Positions 21,970 through 34,200 of a stretch of 64,000 bases of DNA are shown piece by piece. The notes below the pieces were generated by a model, which saw only the letters and a program-made list of their open reading frames with translations, ran no database searches and was not told where the DNA came from. The stretch spans positions 29,764,893 through 29,828,892 of the forward strand of contig JAQMRL010000006.1 in NCBI GenBank assembly GCA_035578175.1, read 5' to 3'. Within the stretch, counting starts at the first letter, position 1, and every line of letters begins with the position of its first letter. The translations under genes were made by a program, and so were the position numbers. The DNA comes from Catonia carolina (taxonomy: Eukaryota > Arthropoda > Insecta > Hemiptera > Achilidae).

Positions 21970-24900
21970 ATGGAGCCTGGATTATGTTGGGGTAGCAACA
22001 TGTCAACTGCTTCGTCTTCTGATGGAGAATCAGGGTCAAGCTGTTCTGAAGATTCAGAAGAAGCGGACAGAATGGAAGAAGTTCTGTTGGAGGGTCAGAC
22101 TGTTTTGTTACCTCAAGGTTTGTGCGAGTCGCCAGAAATTTTCAAAGAATTTATGTCGTTAGATTTGTGGAACTCTATGTCAGACACAAATAAACAATAT
22201 TTAGCAGTAAGTGATTTGATATGCATTTATCTTTATTTTTGTTGTAGTTTTAAAAAGTTGTAATATAATTGTAATTGTAAGTTTAGAATAATCAAAGAAT
22301 TTTAATTCATATTAATTGTCCAAAAAAAATTCAGTACCAAAGTAGGGTGTATTATTTAGATTATATTAGGTGTCTTATAATTGTGAGCTTCAAAAGTTGA
22401 TGGAGTTAGCCGTAATATTGCTGGATTGCATTTTCCATGTGCTACTTGTGCGGTCACCTAACTCAATGAAGTAAATGAGCACATGAAAACAACAGTAACA
22501 GAAATGGAAATACTTCAAGAGATGAATCTACTTCAAAAAATAAGAAAAAAGTTCATGTTAACAAAGGTCGGAAATTCTTCATTAGCGTGTTATGGCTAAC
22601 CAAAACTTTTATCTGAATTTTGGCTTATCCCATGAAATAAGTTCATAATGAAATTTTTAGGGCATTAATTCCAGCCAAGTTTCAGTTATTTTGATGTTAA
22701 TAAAATTTATTTTTTTATTTTGTAGTTAACATTATTTACATCAATTTTCTCATAATTAAATTTTCTACATTTTTAAATTAAACCATTATGTGTTTATTGC
22801 CCATTTGTTGTTTAGATCATCAGCTGATTTGAGTTAAGTAAAAGAGAGAGGTGGTTTACCATTGATTTTTTCTCACCGAGTTGAAAAGTAAACTTATCAG
22901 CATGCCAGGCCCGCTGAAAGGCATCTACTTTCCACCCTGCAAATGACACCTTCATTTCATTCACCTCAGGGTCTAACTGTATAATGAAATTAATTACTCT
23001 CAGAGGAGATAGCTCTGCCTAGTGTCTTTACCTCTACTTCTTCTGTTCTTAAATGCTTCAGTTATGAAATTGGCTGATCATGTGATATGAAACAAAAGTA
23101 TTTTTTGTAGCCCTGGAATTAGGATATGGAGTGCAAATAATTAAACACTCCACCTGCTTGTTATGGGCAAAAACATACTGTAGAGACAAAATTAAATAAT
23201 TTCAACTCAATATTATGATTCTTATCGTATATATTTGAAATTAAAATTTTCAGTTTGTTTCGATGAACTATGTTTAAGTTAAATTATTAATCTAAAAAGT
23301 TATATTAACACCTACCTAATGTTTATACTTTATATGTTTCAGAAATATCTACCGTCATTTCCTGAAAATGATTTACAAGAAAAAGAGAATACATTACAGA
23401 AACTTCTGAACAGAGAAAATTTTAGGTTCGGTAATCCTTTAAATGAATTTCACAAAAAATTACAAGCTGGTTACTTTCGTCCTGACATAAGTAGAATGAG
23501 GGTTATGCTTAAAAAAGCGCATCATCGCCAATACAAGTAAGTTTATTTTTGTTGGTAATTAATTTTTACTTTCTCTTGCTCTGTACGAATATGTAGGAAA
23601 GAAAAGTATTGTTTACATGTTGATTTTTCAAAATCGAGTTTTCACTGGATATTTAAGTTTTCAGCTCCCCTAACCCAAAAAAAAATTAGCGATTGGTCAC
23701 TGTCTGTGTGTGATTTTTGTAATGGTTAATTGTCATTTGTATAATGATGTTATTATTAATTGTGACAAGTTGACTCCATTCTATGTACTGTGTACCTATG
23801 AATTATGAAACAAATATTTATGGTGTATGTGTTAGTTTGTGTGAAAAAAATATCTCAAGAACAGAATAATGCAAAATTTAAACTTGAAACTTACGTTAGG
23901 TATTGTAAGAGAACTTGACATGAACATTTTTATCAAAATCGGTCAACTGAAAGTAGTCGTTTATTCAAGTGATTTTTCACTTTTTTTATGATATTCTCAA
24001 AAACTATTCCTACGATTTTGTTTTTTAATCACCTCATTTAGTATATTTTTTAAGATTGCAATCTTAAAATGCACTGTATGACTAAAGTGTATGTAATAAA
24101 AGTTATAGAAAATTTAAGAACTTGCAACTTTATATGGTATTATGATGGCGCGGAACCTGCGCTCTGGTCACCCACGCCTATCAGTTCACGGGTTTGTTTT
24201 GTATAATCCGTCATGTTGCTCTGCTGGCAGGTTGTTGTGTACACGGCGTCGTATAATATGTATTTATGAATAATAATAAATGTTTATTAATTATAATAAC
24301 ATAGGTTTATAAAAATAACTTTAAAAAATTGTTAATAGCCAAACAGTCCTTTATAATATTGAATATCGGTAGTGAAAATGTTCAAATACTTAGGCTACTA
24401 CCTCAAAGTAGAATAATCACAAGTCTTCTAGAAATATTGGTTGCACCATTGTTTTTGTAAGGTAAGTTTTCTTGAAATTAAACGTTTCTAGAGTCATTCT
24501 CATGTATTTATAAAACCTGTCTTAATTTTTTTTAATTGTGGAAAACGATGATACTCACCGTACAATTTTCTCTTCTTATTAATGTCGCTAACGGTATCAT
24601 TTTTAAAAGATAAAAATTTTGTATATAAACGAATAAATACAATTTCAATTATACACGATCTTTCTCTCCATTAGGAACTAATTATTTCCATAAGAAATAA
24701 TTCATCATCATTGCTACTATTGGAACTCATCTTGAAGTACCGACAACTGAATGACGGTTTAAGCATGTTTCCACTGTACACACTTGCCAGTGTGAATCAG
24801 TACCTGCAACCATCCAGCAACCTGAAAACGGAGACCTGCGACTAGCATTCACTGTGCATTTACCTTAATCTGTTTTTTCTTATTTGATACCATAATTACC

Positions 24901-27900
24901 GACTTATAATCGTAACGTAAAATATGCAATTCTTATTTTTGTGAAAATTATACATTTTTATGATTATAAAATTCTTTACCAGTAGGTAACCTACTCATTA
25001 GATTTCTTTCAAAATTTGTATTTAAAGAAAACCAATTATATTGGTAAAATAAAAATATTTTTTTCAAAAATAAAAAGTAACTTCAGCAGTTATTTGCAGT
25101 TTTCTAAGAAAGAAGGAATACAAAATATAGCCTATTAATAAAATGATCTTGTATCTTTTAGTAGCGCTTTTAAAAAATGTCTGAAATAAATGTAACCTAT
25201 GCAAAATTAATTGTAAAATTTACAAAAAGTGTTCATTGATTTTTAAAATTTTCACCCTGAAAGTCACTGATTTTTATTTATGGTAACTGGTAGACATTCT
25301 GTTTAGTAGTGAAATGGAAGTAAAAATTGAGTTATAATATTATGTAAACAGAGCATATTGTATCTTTATTTACATTATTTTCATTTACAGAAAGCAGCAG
25401 AGACGGCATTATTACCATTTATTAAAATCGATATTAATCTCAAGACATAAACTTTTAGAGTCTGCTTCAAGAGGTGGTCCCGGTACTATACCCCGGTCTG
25501 AAAAAATATCAGTTCCTCCTCCTCGACCATCTGCTGTGCAACAAAGAGTTAGGCGAAGATATTTTCAAGAACTTACTGCTGTTAGGGAAGAAGTAGGAGA
25601 ATCTGAAATAAGCTCAGAGGATGAAAATTACCCAGGTAAATTATTTATTACCAGAAAATGGCTGATTGCACAACTTTTGATAAGGGGATTTTTAATTCTT
25701 AGGATCCCAACGTCCGTTTATTTTGGCGGTTGGCAATAACTGCATAGAATTCCTTCGGATATTACGGTATATACTGAGTGTTTGATACGTCAAATAAATT
25801 GTAGTATAAAGGGCGTATCATGCGGGGGATATTCGTTAAAAGGCGGGCCGCGTCCAAAATGACCCCTAACGTTAATTACGCAATATGGTTTAGGAGCACA
25901 TATTAGGCTTATGCGGGAAACATATGGAACAACATACATAAGGTGAAATGATTGCACACAGGTATAGCAAATTAAGATTACACTTACTTGACACTTGATA
26001 CTTGGCAGGTCTTGAGGTATTCGTTTGAAGAAGTAGCGGACGTTATCGTTGTCACAATGAGGTTGAAATGTAAAGACAGAGCACTAGAGTTCACAGAACT
26101 TGACAGTAAACAAATAGCACGAAAATGCACATTTCACGTTAGCACACATAAACACTTGACACAATCATAATTTGTATATCCGGTGCAGGGAATTGCAAGA
26201 CTTGGAAAGGAAAAATGTTACAGGACGGAAAATGCATTAAAGATAGCCTAATTAGCTCGTTAATAAAGTAGAATTGACGCTCGTTATTATAAAAAGAGTG
26301 ATGATCGTTAAACATGACAATAAATGCACGTTATTGAGATGGCACGTAAGCGAAAAGACGGCGTTATACCCATTGCAGGGTAGCGTCGGTTTTAGTCTAA
26401 GACAGGCGAGACTGGCACGTTGTTACTGAATGACAGCAGGCGCGACACTGAACTCCGGCAGGACACGAAAAGATGGCGTGAAGGAAAGCACCGAAGGTCA
26501 CACACCAAATTATAAATTATGTGATTGGTGCACAAAGATCACATGATTTAGTTTAATGATTTAGATAAATTGAAACGGATGAAACAGCCAATAAAGTGAC
26601 ATAATCGGAAAGGCGACAAAATCCTTCTAGAAGAATCTAGAAAGATATAGGTGCCAGCGCGAAATTTAAAAGGTGATTGTAGTACTAAACACTAAGTATA
26701 TACGGACGCTGCGGATGTCCATGGACTCCCAACATCCGGTTATACGGACGTTTAATATATTGTTATTTAGAAATAAATCTTTATAATGCATCCTGCAGTT
26801 TGAAATTATTTCTATTTCATATAATGAATTAATATAATAATTTCACTAACCTTCTTTTTAAACTGCGTCACCTTTATTGTAATTTCTACTTACACGTGTT
26901 TCGGTGGATCCACCATCATCAGAGTAAATGAAAAATTGAAACTAAAAAAAATTTTTTTTTTTTCTCATTTTTTTAAAATTTACAGAAGATGGTATATCTT
27001 CAGTCACTTGTATAAAACTGATTTAAAATTAATTTACTTTAATTTATCCCTTCTCATATTTACTGTAGATAGCAGCAGCAGTCAATATCACTTCATCATT
27101 CCTAAATTTTATTTGTTCATTCAAAATGTCCTGCTTTTGCTCTTTCAAATATTTATAAATATGGAACATCTCATATTTTTCAATTTTATTTTTATTCTAT
27201 ATTACATTGTTCTATTATATTGAAATGTTCATCTATTTTACCAAATTTATGTTTTTCTTCTTTTATACCTGTATGATTGGTATAGTTAGATATAATGTAG
27301 TCACATTTCAGTGCTTTTTTATGTTCATTATACCTCACTTGAAAATTACGACTAGTCACACCAATGTAAAATTTTTTACAATCCTCATTACCACAATCTA
27401 TTTCATACACACCCTTTTTATTGCTTAGTGTGTCGTTTATATTATTTTTAATTATATTTGTGGACAATAGTTTTTTATTATTACATGTATATGCGATTTT
27501 ATAATATTTATTTAATGTTCTGTATAATTTATTATTAATAGTTTTATTGTATTTTAATGCAATAAATTGTTTATGTTTTATTTTATTATCTAATATAAGG
27601 GTGGTTCTTAAGTTATTTTTAAAATATAGTTTGTTTTTAATTTTATTTATTACTTTATTTATTTCTTTTTCATGATACCCATTCTTTTGTGCTATGAATT
27701 TTATTGTTCTTAATTCATTTTCTAGTAGGTTTTTATCTTGTATATAATTATATGCTCTGTGAATCATACTATGGTAAGCTGCCATTTTATGTGAGTATGG
27801 GTGGTTAGATGACTTATTTATATTTGTTATTGGTAATATACTTTTACGAAATACACCTGTTGTTATTTTACTATTACCCTTGATTAATTGTATATCCATG

Positions 27901-28227
27901 AAATTTAATTTATTATTATTTTCAAGTTCCATAGTGTAAGTAGAAATTACAATAAAGGTGACGCAGTTTAAAAAGAAGGTTAGTGAAATTATTATATTAA
28001 TTCATTATATGAAATAGAAATTGTTATTTAGATTGAAATATATATTTCTAACGACCAGAATACGGTAACATAAAACACTTACAAATGTCTATAGCGCTTT
28101 CGTGTATCTTGTACACATCTTCAGTAAATAACCTTTTACTGGTGGTTAGAAATATATATTTCAATTTTAAATAATACGGCTGTTTAAAATCCTTCGTAGG
28201 ATGTTTGATAAAATCATAATGTTATTT

Positions 28228-28295
<68 letters not shown>

Positions 28296-31200
28296 TGAAA
28301 ACAAAGTTCTTGTTACTTTCTCTTGCCTATATGAATATAAAGGAAGGAAAGTATTGTTTTCATGTTGATTTTTCAAAATCGAGTTTTCACCGGATCTATA
28401 CGTTTTCAGACCCCCTGAACCCAAAAAACATGTTTTAAGCGATTGGTCTGTGTGTGTGTATACAAAATATCTCAAGAACGGAACATCGTACGAACTTGAA
28501 ACTTGAAACTTAAGTTACATACCACTACCGGACCCGACACGAACATTTTCATCAAAATCGGTCAACCGGAAGTAGTAGTTTATTCGTATAATTTCTCACT
28601 TTTTTGCGATTTTCTCAAAAACTGGTCCTACAATTTTCTTTGAAATCGCCTGGTTTATTCAATTTTTTATTCTCTACAAGTTAGGGTAGGCGCCATGTTT
28701 GCTGAAATTCTGGGTGAGGCTGTTTTCACGTAAAAACATTTTCTTTTTAAGATTGCGGCTTTAATATGCATTTTAGCGCAAAACGTTATACAATAAAAGT
28801 TGTAGAGAATGTAAAATTCTACAACTTTTATTTCGAACATTTTTTTGTATAACGCTTAGTTTAGTTGTAATTAGGGATTTTCTGTTTTTTTCTCACGAAA
28901 ACGTGTGAAAAATCGATTTTTTTTAAGATTTCGGCCTTAGAATGCATTTTACGACAAAAGTGTGTATAATAAAATTTGTAGGAAATTAAAAGATCTACAA
29001 CTTTTATTTAAAGCTTTTTTTTGTACAGTGCCTAGTTTAGCGTGAAGGAGCGATTTTCTGTATTTTTAAGCTAAACTGAGGTCGATTTCAATTTTGCGTA
29101 TTTCACTAATATTTTTGAGGTTAGTTTTTTGTTTATTTCTAATATTTTATTACTAATGTTAGGTTTATTGTTAATTATTTGCATTGGCAAGAGAAAGTTG
29201 TGTGAGTGTTTCACACCAGATTTTTTTTGTATGAAAATAATCAGAAAGAACTGTTCTTTCAGTAAATATCATAATTTGCTCGTTTTATAATATAAATACT
29301 TGTGAATTTATGCAAATTATGCTGTGCTTCTCAGTGTCTCTTTGTAGCCTTGACACCTGTTTGTCGCCATATATTATAAAAACCGTAAATATCTTTAAAT
29401 AATGATAATAACTGTGTGAGGTTTATTAGTGTCAGTGTTTTACGCAAGTTAAAGACCTTGCTGCACAAGTGTTAATATACAAAAACAGTTATAATTCAGT
29501 TGTTTATTGAAATAATTTAATGAAATTTAGTGTCAGTGTTCATTTTCTATTGAATATTTACGCTACGTATATAAAATGAAACAAGGAATTTTTTTGAGTT
29601 ACTTTCCTTTGGCTCAAACATAAAAAATGTTGAAATTTTTTTTTGGCGAGTAAGTTTTTCTTTAATTTTTTTTGCTTGATAAAATATTTCTACAATATAT
29701 GTTTTAGAACAGTTAAAAACAAAAAAAATATATATAAGAATTGGGTTATAAATAACTTATACATTTTTTTAGTGAAACATTACAAATTGGCAAAAATTTG
29801 GGCTGGGATTCTATACAAATACCACAGTAATAAACCTTGGAATTTTTAAAAAATATTTTCAAAAAATTGCTGGGAGCCAAAGGGTTAACACGTGTTGCAA
29901 TTCTTTTACTATTTTAATTATTTACTATTGTTTAATCTATTTGACCAGTTATTCATTATTTATGAGTTTGTTAGCAAGTAAAAGTTCATCAGGCTGAGCT
30001 GCAAACCCAGCATGAAGTAGACGTAGTTTTACTTCTAAATTGAATCTCTTATTTTGATGTAGAGCAAAAGCTCAACATGTTTCAAAGGATTTGTGGAGCC
30101 ATTAGCCGAATTATGGGAAATATAGCTTGGAAAGACTGAAAACTAAAGTTCTATTATTGTAACTCCAGTTTGTAAAGTAATTTTATATTAATGAAATGAT
30201 TGTAATGCAAATTTGAAATGACAAAATTAATTTAATGAAATGAAAACGTAAAAAATTGAAAATTGACAAAGGAAGTAAAAGTATGTTACAAAATTATAAA
30301 TGTTTGAACTTATTTTATTGATGACACTATTTTATAAAATTAAGTATTTTAAATGAATTATTAAGATATATAAATACTTATTGAAATGTTAAATCAAATG
30401 TTAACATACGAGGGCGGTTCAGAAAGTAAGTTTCTTTGTCGGCTAGTTGGCGATCGGGTGGGGGTAGCGGCATGATCCGAGTAGCGCTGTGTGGCTCTGT
30501 TTAGTGCGCGTGTGGCAGTGCCGCTGTGAAGGTCGTGACGTTATTTGTTGTGCTGCAACCTTGCTTTCAAAATGGCCGCCATTATCAAGTCTCCCGCCGA
30601 CTGAAGTACGTTCGGTTATCTGATTCATGTGGGCAAAACAAATGCCACCAGTGGAAATTCATCGTGAGTTGTGTTCGGTATATGGAGAAAACATGAGTTA
30701 CACTGCCGTGAGAAAATGGTGCCAATTGTTTAATGATGGACGCACAAATGTCCACGATGAAAAGCGATCTGGCCGACCATCTGTCATTACTGACGACCTT
30801 GTTGCGAGCATTGACCACAAGATTAGGGAAAATCGCAGATTCACGATTACAGAACTTTCTGAGTTTTTTCCTAACATCTCAAGAACTCTAGTGTATGAGA
30901 TAGTGACACAGAGACTTGGTTTTCACAAATTTTGTGCTCGTTGGGTCCCTAAAATTTTGACTGATGAGCACAAAAAGAAGAGAATGGGATCCGCTTTAAC
31001 CTTTCTTTCGCGCTACCATGAAGAAGGTGAAGAATTCCTTAGTCAGATTGTGACAGGTGACGAGACATGGGTCTCCTATGTGAATACCGAACAAAAGAGA
31101 CAATCGATGGAATGGGGTCACACGTCATCGCCAAGAAAACCCGTGAAATGTCGCCAAACATTTTCGACAAGAAAACTTATGGCAACAGTGTTTTGGGACA

Positions 31201-34200
31201 TAAAAGGGATTATTCTAGTGGAATTCATGGAAAGAGGGACAACCATAAACGCTGCAGTCTATTCTGACACTCTCAAAAAACTGAGAAGGGCTATACAGAA
31301 TCGTAGGCGGGGAATGTTGACTTCGGGCATTGTTCTCCTGCATGACAATGCGCGGCCGCATACAGCTGCCCGAACTCAGGACCTTTTGAACAGTTTTGGC
31401 TGGGACATCTTTGAACATCCCCCCTACAGTCCAGATTTGGCGCCCAGCGATTTTCACCTTTTTCCCAATATGAAGAAATGGCTGGGATCTCAGCGCTTTA
31501 CAGACGACGAAGAACTGAAAAACTCCGTTAGCGGCTGGTTACGTGCACAGGCGGCAGACTTCTACGCGGCGGGTATTGCGAAGCTCGTAACCAGATATGA
31601 TAAGTGTTTAAATAATTTTGGTAATTATGTTGATAAATAGTGTAAGAGTTGCTCTTTAAAATGTGTGTAATAAAAAATCTGTAAGTATATTCTGCATTTT
31701 TTTACTAACCAAAGAAACTTACTTTCTGAACAGCCCTCGTATATTCTAGCTATGAGTTCAAAAATTAAAGATTTAATAATTACCATTTGAATTGACCTAG
31801 GTGTCTTCCTTTTGCTGCTAGTCCATCCATTGACTGGGATCTAATGGGGCATAGAGTCATTGTTGCAGTTGGTTTTATAGACGTGCATAAATTTTATTTA
31901 AATCTTTTCATATTTTAAAAATATCATTCATTTTAATTTGTTCCATAATTAATTAGATTATTGATGCTTTACTATTTTCCTTTACTTATTTTCTTATTAT
32001 CTCAAATTATTAAATTATACTATCTTTTGTTTTTCTTGCTTAAATTTGAAGTATTTGGTTTCTGGAATTAATTTCTTTGAATAGTGTATTTTCTTCTTAT
32101 AATTAATCTTTATACATTCAATTACTTTTTAGAATATTCAAACTTTAAATTAGAAATTGTTTAATTTTGATTATTATTTATGATTATTTTTAAATTACTT
32201 CTTGAATTGACAATTGGTTAATTGAATTGGATCATCAATCAACGACGTACTGGAACATAGACTGCTATTCTACAAGTTATTATGTATGGAAATGTAGCAT
32301 GGGCAGCTATTAAGTCACATGAGTGGAAAATTCAGACAGCTGAGTTTAGGTTTTTGTGAAGGATGAAAATATGTACTCAGTTTAACCAAATAAAAAATGA
32401 GGATGTAGGGTTAAATTCGAATATCTACAACTGAAACTCGTCTTGGAACATTACGTTGTTGATACAGTAAAGACGAAAGGATTACTGGAATTGTACTGGT
32501 ACACCAAAAACATTTCAATTATTACAAATTGTTAACCTTGAATACAGTGTTGCCAACCGACATGAAATTTAACTATGTATTACTTCTACCATCTTAATGT
32601 TACGTTGTATCCTTTTAGTTACGCTAATTTCATTACTTTATGTTACTGAGAAAAATTATATTGAAAGTATTGAAGTCTTGCTATAATAATTTGCTATTGA
32701 TAGTTTTTAATAATTGGAACTTGATTTTGCTTTTAGAAGGGCCACCATTAGGACTGAATAAGAAGCAGCGGAGACAACTAGCCTATCTTGAACAATCTTT
32801 AAGCCCGGACCTTCGTCCAGTTACTTCAACTCTCTCATCAAAACCTACTGGTTTAGATTTAGAGCATCGGGTTACTCCATCTCACAATCCTTATGACGTC
32901 AGTGAAGATACTTATAAAGAAATGCTTGGAAGGCATAGGAAACGAAGACTTAGTGGAGAGGTTAGTAGTTTGCTACTTTTTATTAACATGTTGAGTCCAG
33001 AGGCTAGAATCTCAAGTGCTTTGCTATGCTGACCCGCCATTGAAGTGAAAAAATACCATTATGACTTGATTATGATGACCATTATGCACTAGGTGTGAAC
33101 GATCTTATATATTTGTTTATATATTCACCAGCGAAATATAGTACAGTATTATATGCTTTTGTTTCATTTATAACCCGACTATAAAAGTACATACATTTAT
33201 TATTATGAGTAACATACAGTACGTACAAAATATAATGCATAGAAGTCGCGAGTTCTCAAAATAACAGAAATGTCTTTTGAGTAATAATTAAACTATTTTT
33301 ATATTTAAATATATTATTTTTACCTTTCCGTGGTAAAATGTCACTAGGAGCGTAGAAATTTGTAGAATAAACTAAATAATTAATTTATTATAATGATATA
33401 ATAACCTGGCAAACGTACAAAAAAGAATGCCTTTCAATGCATGCCAAAATCTGCCACTACAAAACAGTTGTTCTCCGAGAGGCGCTTTACGCTGGTAAAA
33501 CTATTTTACAAATTAAGAATGAAGCTAAAACTGACTAAATTCTTGAAACAAAACACAGAATTATCAGAGCCTGCCTTAACAAAAATTATCAAAAAAATGA
33601 GCTATGGCGAATTCCTGCTAATGAAACTGTTTATAAGGAAATTGATCCGATTATTAGCGTGATGAAGAAAACAAGGATTTCCTACTTTTTCCACATTTTA
33701 AGAATGCTGAATGATAGAATATTGAAACAACTGATCCTCAAGAACTTGAACAAGAAGATTACGGGATGATACATCAAAGCGATTTAGAGGGATTTCAATG
33801 AAATGGGATTGGCAATTGAAGATGCATTTGACTAGAAAAAAATAAACAGTATTCTTAAAACACAAAGATTTTATTGGGGAAAACAGAAAGATGCATGGTG
33901 AAGGTTACAGATGAGGTATGGAAACAAAGACTGGACCGTCTCAAAAAGTACTGGCAGAACCAAAAGGCTAGACTACCAATACGTTATCCGAAGAACACTA
34001 GAAATTGGCTTAGTGGTCCAATGTGGCCTCAAAATCAAAAAAAAATGTATATATAATTACACCACACTAGGAAGTCCGAATTGACTCCACTTTTAAAATT
34101 CGTTCGAAAATTCCTGGCAGTATGTAACCAAAGAAGACCTTTATTGTAGCACTTGTAGGATCAGTCTGAATACGTAAACAACAAGTCAAGTGCCAAGCGT

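Larger units (their letters stand above)
21970..25635 (+). other. NFRKB: NFRKB DEUBAD domain, coding exons 1-3
   Basis: The first three coding exons join across introns of about 1.1 and 1.9 kb. The visible core is LPQGLCESPEIFKEFMSLDL, then KYLPSFPEN, FGNPLNEFHKKLQAGYFRP and KKQQRRHYYHLLKSI. This order (a Phe/Leu-rich helix, P-x-F-P-E-N, N-P-L-x-x-F-x-x-x-L, then a basic helix) is what I recognise as the NFRKB DEUBAD region. The boundary of the first exon was fixed by the AG at 21,954-21,955 and the in-frame ATG 14 bases later. A second Met at codon 11 is an alternative start. Confidence 0.8.
26771..28020 (-). mobile_element. Penelope-like element, 5' truncated, with inverted terminal segment
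   Basis: The element is flanked by an 11-bp direct repeat TTGTTATTTAG (26,760-26,770 and 28,021-28,031). Read on the minus strand it has an inverted copy of its own terminal repeat (28,020-27,931), a truncated ORF with the RT end and a GIY-YIG endonuclease (27,932-27,192), a 3' region with a hammerhead ribozyme core (26,928-26,885), and the terminal repeat in sense (26,895-26,801). The two terminal segments match almost perfectly over about 90 bases in inverted order. Terminal repeats in odd orientation and 5' truncation are usual for Penelope-like elements. Confidence 0.85.

Noticed and set aside
28230..28294. CRISPR-like or regulatory array
   Set aside because: It is a plain TA microsatellite without spacers.
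28167..28475. Frames with the peptide TDQSLKTCFLGSGGLKT in several places
   Set aside because: They are readings through the end of the family C repeat, appear in both plus and minus copies, and break in the others.
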